From positions 113,917,501 to 113,981,500 of the forward strand of contig CM032233.1 in NCBI GenBank assembly GCA_019009955.1: DNA of 64,000 nucleotides. The letters are read 5' to 3'. The translations under genes were made by a program, and so were the position numbers. The notes beneath the pieces are model-generated. The model had not been told where the DNA came from, did not search any database, and worked only from the letters and a program-made list of their open reading frames with translations. Source of the DNA: Riptortus pedestris (Eukaryota > Arthropoda > Insecta > Hemiptera > Alydidae). Positions 10,862-22,274 of this stretch are shown here, one piece after another (position 1 is the stretch's first letter; every line of letters begins with the position of its first letter).

Positions 10862-11985
10862 AAATACCCTTATTTTGGTCTTTCACCGGTGATTGTCAAC
10901 ATTCACATAGTCGCTTGGTGTATGTCCGAAATATTTTCTGAATACCCTTATTTTTGTCTTTCACCGGTGATTGTCAACATTCACATAGTCGCTTGGTGTA
11001 TGTCCGAAATATTTGCTAAATACCCTTATTTCTGACTTTCACCGGTGAATGTCAACATTCACATAGTCGCTTGGTGTATGTCCGAAATATTTGCTAAATA
11101 CCCTTATTTCTGACTTTCACCGGTGAATGTCAACATTCACATAGTCGCTTGGTGTATGTCCGAAATATTTGCTAAATACCCTTATTTTGGTCTTTCACCG
11201 GTGATTGTCAACATTCACATAGTCGCTTGGTGTATGTCCGAAATATTTTCTGAATACCCTTATTTTTGTCTTTCACCGGTGAATGTCAACATTCACATAG
11301 TCGCTTGGTGTATGTCCGAAATATTTGCTGAATACCCTTATTTTTGTCTTTCACCGGTGAATGTCAACATTCACATAGTCGCTTGGTGTATGCCCGAAAT
11401 ATTTGCTAAATACCCTTATTTTTGTCTTTCACCGGTGAATGTCAACATTCACATAGTCGCTTGGTGTATGTCCAAAATATTTGCTAAATACCCTTATTTT
11501 TGTCTTTCACCGGTGAATGTCAACATTCACATAGTCGCTTGGTGTATGTCCGAAATATTTGCTAAATACCCTTATTTCTGTCTTTCACCGGTGAATGTCA
11601 ACATTCACATAGTCGCTTGGTGTATGTCCGAAATATTTGCTAAATACCCTTATTTTTGTCTTTCACCGGTGAATGTCAACATTCACATAGTCGCTTGGTG
11701 TATGCCCGAAATATTTGCTAAATACCCTTATTTTTGTCTTTCACCGGTGAATGTCAACATTCACATAGTCGCTTGGTGTATGTCCGAAATATTTGCTAAA
11801 TACCCTTATTTCTGACTTTCACCGGTGAATGTCAACATTCACATAGTCGCTTGGTGTATATCCGAAATATTTGCTAAATACCCTTATTTTTGACTTTTAA
11901 CAGTGAATGTCAACATTCACATAGTCGCTTGGTGTATGTCCGAAATATTTGCTAAATACCCTTATTTCTGTCTTTCGCCGGTGAT
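10862..11985 (+). repeat. 78-bp minisatellite, about 14.4 units
   Basis: The heptamer ATACCCT recurs exactly every 78 bp at 10864, 10942, 11020 and so on to 11956, giving 14 full units and part of a fifteenth. Units differ by only a few substitutions, such as ATTTT versus ATTTC and TGTC versus TGCC. Each unit contains the palindrome TTCACCGGTGAA overlapping the hairpin GTGAATG-TCAA-CATTCAC. Because 78 is divisible by three, the array reads as 26-residue repeats (SPVNVNIHIVAWCM...) and creates an open frame at 11123-11815. TGA stops in several units (the CTGACTTTC variants) argue against a real protein. Confidence 0.95.
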
Positions 11986-12061
11986 ATGCTGATATCTGTG
12001 ATTGTCGACATAGACGAATGTACAAGAATGTAAGGAAATATTCGATCTTTCTCCGACGTAC

Positions 12062-12110
12062 TTGGTGTTTGTTCACATTCACCGGTGAATGTCGACATTT
12101 CCTGATTTTG
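12062..12110 (+). repeat. Diverged outlying unit of the 78-bp minisatellite
   Basis: After about 75 bp of altered sequence, an isolated piece keeps CTTGGTGTTTGTTCACATTC, then the 18-bp perfect palindrome ACATTCACCGGTGAATGT (12075-12092), then GTCGACAT. It looks like an old array edge. Confidence 0.75.
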
Positions 12111-12122
12111 GACTTTCAGGGT

Positions 12123-12124
<2 letters not shown>

Positions 12125-12180
<56 letters not shown>

Positions 12181-12204
12181 AACACACACACACACACACA
12201 CACA
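12125..12204. repeat. (AT)n then (AC)n microsatellite
   Basis: TA units to about 12178 followed by CA units to 12204. It directly borders the minisatellite remnant, not a HINE-like copy. Confidence 0.95.
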
Positions 12205-12205
12205 G

Positions 12206-12859
12206 AGATAAGCTGTCAATTTCGGCACAAACCTTAATAAAACATTTGTAATTCCAATTTCTATCTTGCCTTCAGTTTGGGCTAAAAAAAAAAGTAAGAA
12301 GTAATATTTTATTAAATAGTAGAGGAGTTATATTGTTAACTGTTTATCAGGTTGCATTCCTTCAATAGGGTAGTTGGAGCGTGAAGGAGGCGGGAGTCAG
12401 ATCCGTCTGCCAGCACGTCGTTAGCATGTCTAAACATTACATAACCCACAAATACATAATACCACCTTTGCTATCTCCGACACCGCGCCTATCCATCCCA
12501 TAGGGTCGCACTCGGCTTAACAATGGCCCATTAGAATAGAGATTGTCAGCAAACTGAAATGACCAAATGACCGCACTTAATGGAAAACAACAAAATGGGA
12601 CGGTAATGCTACGAAAATCACATACAATCAAAATCAAGGACAATTTACGTAACTAACTAGTGTCATTATATCTTCCCCTTCGGTTTATGAGCAGAGGAGA
12701 CCTCTAGTTAGGGGTATTAATCCAACAGCTTTTGATAGAGTGGGCTATTTTGAAATTGATGGGAAAACACGAATGCCTGCGCCCATTTACTTAAGGGACA
12801 ACAGTAGGGACTATAGACATTGTTACAGTTGAGCATAGGTGCGAACCATTGAGCAACTA
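12206..12859. other. Unassigned stretch
   Basis: A GC-richer patch at about 12360-12560 has no recognised gene or repeat. The rest is AT-rich. Confidence 0.5.
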
Positions 12860-14035
12860 ATAAAATAATTTTTGGCTTATACTGATTCTTTTCATAACTA
12901 GTCAATGGCGGAAGGTCAACAAAAAATGAATACATTAATTGACTATTGAAATCATTTTTATTTCTCAACCAGTGGCGGGTCGCATATAGGACTGTAGAAC
13001 TGCACCCCCAATTTCCACTTGATATTATCTATAACATTTAATATAATGAGCCTTTTTTCATTAATTCTTTCTTTATACTTGTATTATATATAATCCCTAA
13101 GATTAATGCAGTAACCATCCCCCAGTTTATGGACAAAGATAGAAAAATCTTTGTATGGAATTGTACGCTTCACAGTTCCAGCTGCGAGGTGTTTGGCTGT
13201 TGTGCTCAGAGGAAGCTCCACAAGGGATAGAGAGCACTGTATTTCCCGCAGTGCCGACCGAATAGATTAAGCTTGAACTGTAACAATTTAGGTTAAAGTA
13301 AGTAAAAAATGTTTGATTTTGTTGATTTAGGATTTTATCGAGTTTCTGAATAAATTTTCTTTTTATAGATACATGTATGTTTCCTTTTACACAATTTTAT
13401 AACAAAGGCTAAACATTTTCTGGAGCAGCACCCCCGCTAACTTTAGCTACGAGCCGCCACTGTTTTCAACTAGTTTCGTGTCCATATGAAACCTCATCAG
13501 GAGTAGTTCTACTACTCAAAGGAACTAAACTAACGGCATCATTTTTCTCGATGACCTTCCACTAGCAGTACCAGTCGGACAATGGCTCACGAAGTATGGC
13601 GGGTCAAGTCAGTTGATTTATATCGATCCGTCACGAAATAAAAACATATTGATTTATCACCTCTAAAGTGATAGTTGATTAATTATAAACTTCTCTACGA
13701 TTTAGACTACAATTCAATAGAGATAATCGATATAATTTTTTATTTCGTACGTATCGATATACAATAAATCAGCTGACTTGATCCGCAATACGTTGTAAGC
13801 CATTCTCCGACTGGTACGGCTAGTGGAAGGTCATATAGAAAGATGTAGCCGTTAGTTCAGTTCAATTGTGTTGTAGAACTTCTCCTGATGTGGCGTCATG
13901 TGGACGCGAATCTAGTTGAGAAATAAAAGTGATTTGATTAATCATTTTAAGTTTTCATTTTGTCGTTGACCTTCCACCATAGACTAGTTAAGTAAAGTTA
14001 AATAGTACATTTTTTCACAAATAATTCTTTTCATT
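12860..14035. mobile_element. Long inverted-repeat (foldback) element, left arm interrupted
   Basis: The right arm (about 13750-14035), reverse-complemented, matches the left arm in two blocks: 12860-12969 (ACTAGTC, GGAAGGTCAAC, TTTATTTCTCAAC) and 13463-13645 (CAACTAG, CATCAGGAG, CTAACGGC, GACCTTCCACTAGC, GTACCAGTCGGA, CAAGTCAG). Arm length without the insertion is about 285 bp with roughly four of five positions matching. The loop is about 100 bp and itself contains ATCGATATA motifs. The element is noncoding; its superfamily is unknown. GGAAGGTCAAC and its complement also occur within a single arm, giving nested inverted repeats. Confidence 0.75.
12970..13462. mobile_element. Nonautonomous hAT-type element with 8-bp target duplication
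   Basis: 493-bp insertion with terminal inverted repeats CAGTGGCGGGTCG (left) and the complement of CAGTGGCGGCTCG (right). This terminal type is typical of hAT elements. Flanks are TTCTCAAC (12962-12969) and TTTTCAAC (13463-13470), 7 of 8 identical, the length expected for hAT. Inside, no open transposase frame is visible. The insertion splits the left arm of the foldback element exactly. Confidence 0.85.
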
Positions 14036-14928
14036 CTACGGAAACGATATTTATTCGATAATTTGTTCTTCATACACCAAATTATACATAAGTTACCCTA
14101 CATGCTGTTATATATAGCCTTCTGCCTAAGGATGGAACTTCTGAAAAATAACAGACCCTAAACATGTGGCATTTATTATTTCCTCTGAAGTTGGGAGTGT
14201 CGGTTTACCCGACGCTGAAAAAAGTCGCTTAATTTGTATTATTAGAGTATAAAGTCATGAATTTAAAATGAAAACTTTCTGCAAATGTCTATCTTAATCT
14301 TTAATTAGTACTAAATAAACCCAGCAGAGAAACTAATAAAAGTTTCATACAAGATCTATTAGAATTCTTCAGTAAGTTAAGACGAGGAGATAAGAGTTAC
14401 GCGTTACCCGGGGCCGTTCATTATCATCTGACCCCTTCATTATCTTCTATCTTCATAATTTAATTTAAAATAGTTATGTTTTATTAAATGATAGAGCTCA
14501 TTCTATATTTAATTTTCCATTTAAAAGAAGCTTAGCATAGAATAAAATGTTATGTATGCATAATTTGAAGAAAGAGATTATATCAAAAATTCAAACAACT
14601 GAAAGAAAATAAAGTAATTAAAAATTTATTCGTTAAGCTGCAATATGACTGCCTACTAATAGTCAATTGCATTTACAAATAATCTTCTACTTAAATAGAT
14701 AACTTTATTTAATGTTTCTTTTGTAAAATTGCAGTGGTCCGAAGGAACACTACGAATTATTTTGTAAATTTCTTGTTATTCAATAAAAGATAATTATTAA
14801 AAAAAAAAAGTAATTAAAATGTTTTTTAGACCACATACTTCTTTAGTTATGTGAAATTTACAAAACATTGTCTCCAATAGGTGCAAAGGTAGGCACAACA
14901 AAAATCAAAACATTAATTGTCCATATAT
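14036..14928. other. AT-rich stretch without a recognised gene
   Basis: No supported feature. Confidence 0.5.
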
Positions 14929-15139
14929 ACTGCTCAAAAATGAATAGGGATATTGGTTATTTTTTCTTATCCTATTAATTTTAATTAAATCGATCTTAAT
15001 TAAATTTCTTTTTTATGGGGGAAAAAGACAATAATTTCTAATAAATATTAATGATATTTATAATAAATAAATAAAAAAAATATGCTAGGCCCCATATATA
15101 CCACAAAACAGCCAATATCCCTATTCATTTTTGAGCAGT
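14929..15139. mobile_element. 211-bp MITE with perfect 28-bp TIRs
   Basis: Left end ACTGCTCAAAAATGAATAGG continues to GATATTGG at 14956. The right end (15112-15139) is its exact reverse complement. Flanks are TATAT-type, consistent with a TA target. The CTGCTCAAAAAT terminus resembles Tc1/mariner-type ends. The core is AT-rich, noncoding and contains short self-complementary TTAATTAAA motifs. Perfect ends suggest a recent insertion. Confidence 0.85.
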
Positions 15140-15198
15140 TTATATGCCACAATTCATAAATTAAAAAATATATTTCCGAGGAGCACTCTACTAGGACT

Positions 15199-15457
15199 TA
15201 CCAGTGACAAGGATCAATAAAAAGGCCTTGTCCTCTACTGATTTTTAATATTACGCAGAGTGCACTTTTGGAGTCAACGCTCCATCGTCAGTGCCTGCTG
15301 ATTATAAGCTGTCTAGTCTGGGCCACGACCCCCTGGCGACCTCCCTGGGTGCACTCTGCATAATATTAAAAAACAGTAGAGGACACAGCCTTTTTATTGA
15401 TCCTTATCAATTGGTTCCTCTACCATCCAGCATATTCCAGAGATATTACCAGTGACA
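15199..15457. mobile_element. Small inverted-repeat element related to family M1
   Basis: Arms at about 15210-15273 and 15349-15411 are inverted copies: AAGGATCAATAAAAAGGC, GTCCTCTACTG, TTTTTAATATTA and GCAGAGTGCAC occur in both. The GAGTGCAC block and a GAGGAAC block near the right outer end match the arms of the element at 7308. TTACCAGTGACA occurs at about 15200 and again at about 15446, which could be a 12-bp target duplication or part of the element. The loop is GC-richer. Confidence 0.7.
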
Positions 15458-15582
15458 CATTAAATGTGGGGGAGGTATCGACATAACATTTGTGAACCTG
15501 TTCTAAATTCTGCTCTACCCCTATTGCAAGGAAATATGAGAAATTTTATCTGAACAACGACCAAAATGCACAATGAAAATAA

Positions 15583-16170
15583 TCACGAAGGGGCTGCGTT
15601 AACTAAGATTATCCACGTGCGTCAAGTATATGATTTATCTCAAAACGTAAAAGTTCAATGAAAACAATATTTGGTGTTTAGGCTTCAGCTAAATTGCTTT
15701 ATAATATAAGAGCTTATTGTAAGTATGACATGAGTAGGAGTAGGGGTTTACTGAAGGCCGAAAACTGAAAAATGCGAATATCTCGGTTAATAATCAAGAC
15801 ACCGAACAAATGTACTTAACGACATTTTTGAAACAGAACATTTTCAATAAGATTGGTTCTATACAATGTTTCGATGCGACGCATAATAACGGAGACATTA
15901 AGAATTTTCGAAATCCCCCCTCTCACTGGTCAGATTTCAGCTATTAACGAAATTGATCTTTAGTTCTACATAAAACGTTTAAATATCGAGTTTGGTAGGA
16001 TCAAACAAAAATTACGACCGGTAGAGCGCTAACAGACATATATATATAGTTTTGAACGGTCCTCATTTCGTCATTTCCTGGGTAGGATCGATGGACATTT
16101 GAGGAAATTTTTCGGAAGTCGCGTCATGAGTACAATATCAAAAGCTGATTTCTCTCAAGGGAAATCTGCT
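15583..16170 (-). mobile_element. HINE-like element 5, type C
   Basis: On the minus strand it starts at 16170 with AGCAGATTTCCCTTGAGAG and ends near 15583 with CACGTGGATAATC, TAACGCAGCCCCTTCGTGA. The terminal hairpin has one substitution. The microsatellite slot holds only a short ATATATATA at about 16038. The internal module is complete. Target bases after the hairpin are eroded. Confidence 0.83.
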
Positions 16171-16913
16171 AATAGGATCCTTTGGTCTTCCAAATTATAA
16201 CTGCAGCCCCTAGCTGTACTTAAGATTATAAGTAATTCTATTTTATTTTAATTAGGTATACTTAAGGACTAGTTTTGGTAATAAATGCTTGTTGAATTAA
16301 ATCAACACAGGTGTTTAATGTAGATATTAAAAAGTATCCTCTGGAATATGTATTAATATTTAAATCTAGTACACGTCATTAGTCATTAAAAAAGAAGAGA
16401 AACACTGGCTTGTAAATTGTGGAGAGGCCTATCAACCAAATTACGAGATAATTATGACTACTAGGCCAATGATTGCTAATGCATAATCGAAATATAAACA
16501 GAGGAGACGGAAAACAGGTGTATGTGTCGAATTTATTCAGCCGAGCAGAAACCTTCAGAGCAAATTAAACAGCTTTCTGACAACCAACACTTCTTTCAGA
16601 ATTTCTTATCTCGAACGCTCGTTATATTCTTCATTATCATCATTTTATGGACATCATAATTATGACTTAATATATATAATATATTGCTTTGCTTGGAAAT
16701 TACAACACACGGATCCATTTAAAAATTAAGGCTTTATAAGGGTTACAAGACAACTTCCTGGCCAAGAAGTTCATTGGATTATGCACGTTTGTTAGCATTT
16801 AAGGTTGTGTATAAACTTATGGGTTTAAATATTTTAGTAGGTTGGGGGAGGGGTGGCATTCAATAATTTAAAATGTTACAGAATAGCAACAGATTACATT
16901 ACAGAGGAAAAAA
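16171..16913. other. AT-rich stretch without a recognised gene
   Basis: No supported feature. Confidence 0.5.
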
Positions 16914-17359
16914 ATGTCCGTCACGCAGGGACGGCGCTAACTGAGCAGAATTTCCACGTGCGTCGCGTATTTGCATTTATCTCAAAAATAAAATGTTCAA
17001 TGAGAACAATATTTGGTACTTAGGCTTGAAATAAGGTGCTTCATAATATAACAGTTTATTGGTAATATGACATGAGTAGGAGGTAGTTTACTGTAGGCCG
17101 AAAACTGAAAAATGCGAATATCTCAGTTAATAATCAGGATAGTGAAAAAACGCACATTACAACATTTACTGAAAAACACATTTGTAATAAGATTGGTCGT
17201 ATAAAATATTTCGATATTACGATTTTTCGAAGTCTCCCCCTCCCACTGGTCACGTTTCAGCCATTGACGAACTTCAACTCTAGTTTTACATTAAACGCTT
17301 AAATATCAAGTTTGGTAGCGTTCAAATAAAAATTGCAACCACTACAACGTTTAAAAACC

Positions 17360-17414
<55 letters not shown>

Positions 17415-17532
17415 AAACCGACCTCATTTTCGTCATCTCATGGGTAGAATTGATGGACATTTGAAGAAATGAAGATAAAATTGCTTGATGAGTACGATCT
17501 CAATAGGTGATGTCCTTTAAGGGAAATCTGCT
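16914..17532 (-). mobile_element. HINE-like element 6, type C, with (CA)n tract
   Basis: Minus-strand start AGCAGATTTCCCTTAAAGG at 17532. The end at 16914 has GCGCCGTCCCTGCGTGACGGACAT, a hairpin with compensating-looking changes. The slot carries a short TA run followed by (CA)n to 17409. Confidence 0.85.
17359..17409. repeat. (TA)n/(CA)n microsatellite inside HINE-like element 6
   Basis: TATATATA then about 20 CA units, between the conserved CGTTTAAAAAC and GTTTTAAACCGACCTC. Confidence 0.95.
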
Positions 17533-18057
17533 AACAATCATTTAAACTATCAAAAATCATCTTCAACGGTCTAAACATCATAACATAAGTATAATAAAAA
17601 GTGAAACATGTTTCATAAAAATTGAACGGAGGACATTATTAAATACTTAAAAATCTTTGGTTCATGCTGTCAACGGAATTTGACCTTTTGAAAGGATTTC
17701 ACTACCGCTCTTCAAGAAAATATACTGCCTTGAAACGAGTTCATTGATGATTTAGTATTTTCCTCAGATGCAGTAAATACAGCTGCTCAAATTTAATAGG
17801 AAGTCGGGCTCATATCGGACAAGAGTTAGCGGCGGTGAAGTGGAAACTTTATGAATTTGAAACTGGGGTATGAAGTGAATTAGGATAAGCATTAATCTTT
17901 AGGGGTTGACCTCAAGTGCCTTCGGACAGGGACAACTTACAAGGTGCCAGGGAGGACATGCCAACTTCTTCCAAGCCCACACCTATCCATCTAAACCTCA
18001 TGCATTATTTGAAACGTTTCAACAGATATTAAACCACCGAAGATAACGTGAATTTTT
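17533..18057. other. Unassigned stretch
   Basis: No recognised gene or repeat. Confidence 0.5.
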
Positions 18058-18927
18058 AGCAGATTTCCCCTAAGAGAAATCACCTATTGAGGTCGTACTC
18101 ATGACGCGATTTGTGAAAATTTTCTACAAATGTCCACCGATCCTACAGAGGAGATGATGAAAATGAGGTCCGTTCAAAACTGTTTATGAATGTATATATC
18201 TGTGTACCGGTTGCAATTATAGTTTCATCGTTACCAAACTAACTCGATGTATAAGCGTTTCATACAAAACCAAAGATCAAGTTCGTTAACAGCTGAAATT
18301 GTACCCGGGTTTTACTCTACGTCGGATCGAAATATTGTATAGATCCACTCTTATTGTAAATTAAATTTACTATAAATGTTGCTATATACATTTATTCTCT
18401 ATCTTGAATATGAACCGAGATATTTGCATTTTTCAGTTTTCAGTCTTCACCAAACGCCCACTTCCACTCATGTTACTCAAACAATACTCGGTTATATAAT
18501 AAAACACATTATTCGAAGCTTAAATACCGAATATTGTTTTCAAGAGACCTTTATTATACGAGATACATGCAAATATGTATGCAAATATGTCTATAGTCCT
18601 TGAACTACTAAAATTTGATTGATCGAGAAAAAATTATTCTGGTTCATTATAACTGGCATTACTAGATATAGTAAATAATTTTAAATAAAATTAATATTTT
18701 ATATTCTGATATATTTCAGTAATTGTTTTTTCTTTCCGGCGAAAGGTTGGCAGGCCTGTATGTTTCACAAGCTTCCCGTCGGGTGGAGAAAGATTTCTTA
18801 TTATACTTTGTATTTATTCACTTAATATTCACGGTGGTGTTGTGTTACCAGCATGTGGATTTATCTATTATTAAACTTCAAGAGGGAAATGTGCTTACTT
18901 TCCGCAGTCACAGAGTGACGGACTTTT
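18058..18927 (+). mobile_element. HINE-like element 7, type B
   Basis: Starts AGCAGATTTCCCCTAAGAG and ends GGGAAATGTGCTTAC, CCGCAGTCACAGAGTGACGGAC before T4, so the terminal hairpin is degraded. The microsatellite slot is short (TATGAATGTATATA). Part of the core near 18305-18325 is deleted. The type-B 3' half is recognised by TTTCCGG, GGTTGGCAGGCCTGTATG and TATTTATTCACTTA. Confidence 0.83.
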
Positions 18928-19487
18928 ATACCAGCAAGTTGGAAATCAACTTTCTTCACGCAGCCATAAGGTCTTTTAATGCAAGTCTTATTTTATTATC
19001 GTAAACATAATATACATAACATACATTACGTACATTTCGTAGTGTTTCAAATATTCATTCCGTGCATTTATTTCTGCATATTGGCTCATGGAGGTAAATG
19101 AATGAAACTGCATCCAATTGAAAATGTGATGATTCAGGTCGTATTAGCAAGCTCAAATGTTTTAGTAAGCCAATTCCAACACCTCTGCTGTCTTCATAGG
19201 GTTTCTATTTTCAATAGTCTGAATGATTGGTTGTTAGGTGAAATACCAAATCTCTAACTGACTTATTAAATTTATAAAAGTCTATATTCATTTCGATATT
19301 TTAGTTTTTATTTTAATCAATAGTATAAGACTAAATTTTACTCGTGTTAGTTTGTAGTTAGTGTCGGTTCTTCATAAAAGGTTAGATGCATTTATGACGT
19401 AAATGATTTTGGCTACTTTATATAATTTTTTTTTTTTGAATTCCTTAAGTATCCATCTAAAATACTTTATAGAAGAACACCAGTCAA
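18928..19487. other. AT-rich stretch without a recognised gene
   Basis: No supported feature. Confidence 0.5.
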
Positions 19488-20135
19488 ACAGGTACTGCGT
19501 AAACAAAGCAGATTTCCCTCTTGAAGTTAAACAATAGATAAATCTGCATACTGATAACACAACACCACCGTGAATGTTGATTGAAAAAATACAGACGGTA
19601 ATAAGAAATCTTTCAACTAATTTTAGTAACCTTCCGATGGGAAGTTTGTGAAATCTAAACAAACAGGTCTGCCAACCTCTCACCAGAATGAAAAACAAAT
19701 ACTGAAATATATCAGTATATAACATATTGATTTTATTGAAAACTATTTACTATATCTAGTACTGTAATGCATAATGAAACATAATAATTTTTATCTCAAT
19801 CAATGAAATTTCAGTAATCCAAGAAATTAAGACGTGAGGGGGGTGGGGTCACCATATTTGTATGTATCTAATTTAATAAATGTCTTTCGAAAACAATCAA
19901 TGAATATTTGGTATTTAAGCTTCGAATAATGTGGTTTATTATATAATAGAGTATTGTTTATGAAACATGAATAGAAATGGGGGTTTGCTGAATGCTGAAA
20001 ACTGAGGAATGCAATTAATTATCTGGGCTAATAGTCCAGACAGAGAATAAATGTGTGTGTGTGTCCTCTTGTCCGTGGGATCGATGGACATTTGAGAATA
20101 TTTTTCGATAATCGCGTCTTGAGTACAACCTCAAT
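19488..20135 (-). mobile_element. HINE-like element 8, type B, internally deleted
   Basis: Minus-strand copy. The 3' end is cut within the hairpin (TTTACGCAGTACC) and the 5' end stops at CTATTGAGG without the terminal palindrome. The whole central module is missing: ACAGAGAATAAATG joins directly to a short TGTGTGTG and then to GATCGATGGACATTTG. The type-B half (complement of TTGGCAGACCTGTTTGTTTA) is well preserved. Confidence 0.78.
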
Positions 20136-20884
20136 AGAAGAAATATGACTTGTCGTTGGATGACCAATACAGGTGGAGCCAATCCACATTTCAAAAACTG
20201 GCTAAAATATTTGCTGATTGGAAGGTGAGGCAACGCCGTATTGGGAGTGGAACCAAGTTTAAAATTCATTCATTCACATTCATTCATTCAGAAGAAGCTT
20301 AACAAGGTGAAAATTGTTGGAAGAGAGGCTAAATGGCCAGGGGGGCCTGGGACGGATTTGATGAGGGGTCTGGCGCCACCAGCTAACCTAGAATCATGTT
20401 TAATAAGATAGAGCATCACCTTCTTCAAACAACGAGGCAGAAAAAAAAGAAGAAAAGGCCGGGGAGGGCCGCCTCCCATGCTGGCCAGGGGAATCGCTCC
20501 ACTCCTGGGTAAACAGTGAACCACCTGGTCCCCGCTCCCTCTTACAGCCTGCTCCACTCATCCTCCTTAGGGCGCCTTCATAAATTGCCTGTCTCATTAT
20601 TATATGCCCTGTCAATTCTCCAAATCCCCGCTGCTAGCTCGGCTACTAAAGCCTAATTTCCTTACCTCTTCCTCCAAGATAAACCGTGACTCCAACGCCA
20701 ATATAAAGCTGCTTCTATTTCGCCTTATAATGCACAGGATAAAGAAGTCCTGCGTTACCAAAGCAGTTATCGCACGTGCTGATATGACACACGCATAAAT
20801 TAAAAACCGATAAGTAGAAGAGGGGGCTTACAGAAGTCTGAAAACAAGAAAGCACGTACCTCGCTTACTATCTGAGTTACAAAA
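20136..20884. other. Unassigned stretch with a GC-richer islet
   Basis: The segment 20330-20600 is clearly GC-richer than its surroundings, with open frames on the minus strand and a purine/pyrimidine-biased patch. No domain, splice pattern or repeat end is recognised. Confidence 0.45.
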
Positions 20885-21660
20885 AAGTCCGTCATGTAGA
20901 CGCTGCTTATACTAAGCAGATTTCAGTTTTAAAATAGATAAATCTACATACTGTTAACACCACCGTGAATATTTAAATGAATAAACACAAACGGTATTGA
21001 GAAATCTTTCAGTCAATTTTAATAACCTCCTTGAATTGTAAATAAACCGGTCTGCCAACCACTCAGAGCTGAAGAGATAGATAGAAATATTCTCCACAGG
21101 AGAGAAAAAGAATTACTGAAATATATCTAATTTTATTGAAAACTATTTACTACTATTGTAATTTATTATTAATCACAATCATTTTTATCTCAACCACTCA
21201 AATGTTAGTAATCCAAGAAGAAAAGAATGGGGAGGGGGGTCAACAGAAAGTATTTGCATATATCTCACAAAATAGAAGTTCAATGAGAACAATATTTTAT
21301 ATTTAACCTTGGAATGAAGTGATTCATGAATATGACATGAGTAGAAGGGTTTACTAATGGCTGAAAACTAAAATATGGAAATATCTAGGTTAATATTCAA
21401 TATAGAAAGAATATGTATATCATAACATTAATAGAAAATTGCATTTGCAATATGATTGTTTCTATATAATATTCTAATCGGACACATAACAACGGAGATA
21501 TTTCGAAATTCTCCTCCTGTAAACTCCCCATCCCACTGGTCTAATTTTAGTTGTAAACTATCTGAATCTTCATTTATAAATAAAATGTTTAAATATCAAG
21601 TTTCGTAACGATCAGGCAAAACTTCTAACTGCTAGAGCGCTAACAGACGAACTATCTGCT
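20885..21660 (-). mobile_element. HINE-like element 9, type B, 5' deleted
   Basis: Ends at 20885 with GACGGAC and a mutated hairpin (GCAGCGTCTACATGACGGAC). The body is complete up to CGCTCTAGCAGTTAG and GTCTGTTAGCG. From there all of the microsatellite slot and the first ~150 bp are gone except the outermost AGCAGAT at 21660. The junction is a deletion between the slot and the extreme terminus. Confidence 0.78.
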
Positions 21661-22272
21661 AAAAATGTAAAGAGCATCAATAGTCAAACGTGATTGGTTC
21701 TAAAATGTTTTTCCGATCCGGCTCATAACACCGGGAGATATTTAGACTTTTCGAATTCCCCATTTCGATTTCGGCCATTGGCGAACATTATCTTCAGTGT
21801 GAATGAAACAGTTAAATATTGGCTGTGGCATTGATTAAATAAATATTTTCAAATCAAGAAATATGACCTTAGTAGAAGACATTATCAGACAATGTATTTG
21901 CATGTATCTGATCTAGAAAGGCTCTATTGAAAACTATATTTGATGTTTAAGTTTCGAATAAGACTTTTCAGGATAATTCTCTTATTGTCAAACCTTGATG
22001 ACTTAAATTGGAGTTATACTAAAGGCTGAAAATTAAAAAATATGAAAATCATGGTTAATATTCAACATAGCGAGAATGTGTTTAGAGCTACACTTTCGAT
22101 AAGTAGAAACGAGGGTTTACTTAAGGCTGAAAAAAGGAAAGAGTGATAACTCCTTCAATATTTGAGATACGAGAAAAATCTAGATGGAACAACATTTGTT
22201 GAGCACCAATAGCTTATCAAAATTGGATCTAGAACATTTTTCGATAACAAATGAAGACGCTATCACACAACG
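21661..22272 (-). mobile_element. Highly decayed HINE-like DNA, several modules
   Basis: Minus-strand matches to the internal module recur: GATTGGTTCTAAAAT with TTTTTCCGATCCG near 21690; GTATTTGCATGTATCT near 21898; GGCTGAAAATTAAAAAATATG near 22025; GGGTTTACTTAAGGCTGAAA near 22113. This suggests at least two overlapping old copies or module duplications. No terminal hairpin is recognisable. Confidence 0.5.
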
Positions 22273-22274
22273 TA

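Noticed and set aside
11123..11815. A 230-codon repetitive open frame as a gene
   Set aside because: It exists because the 78-bp repeat unit is divisible by three; several units of the same array contain an in-frame TGA and there is no start or splice context.
10862..11985. CRISPR-like array
   Set aside because: Units are contiguous 78-bp tandem copies with no unique spacers, in a eukaryotic context.
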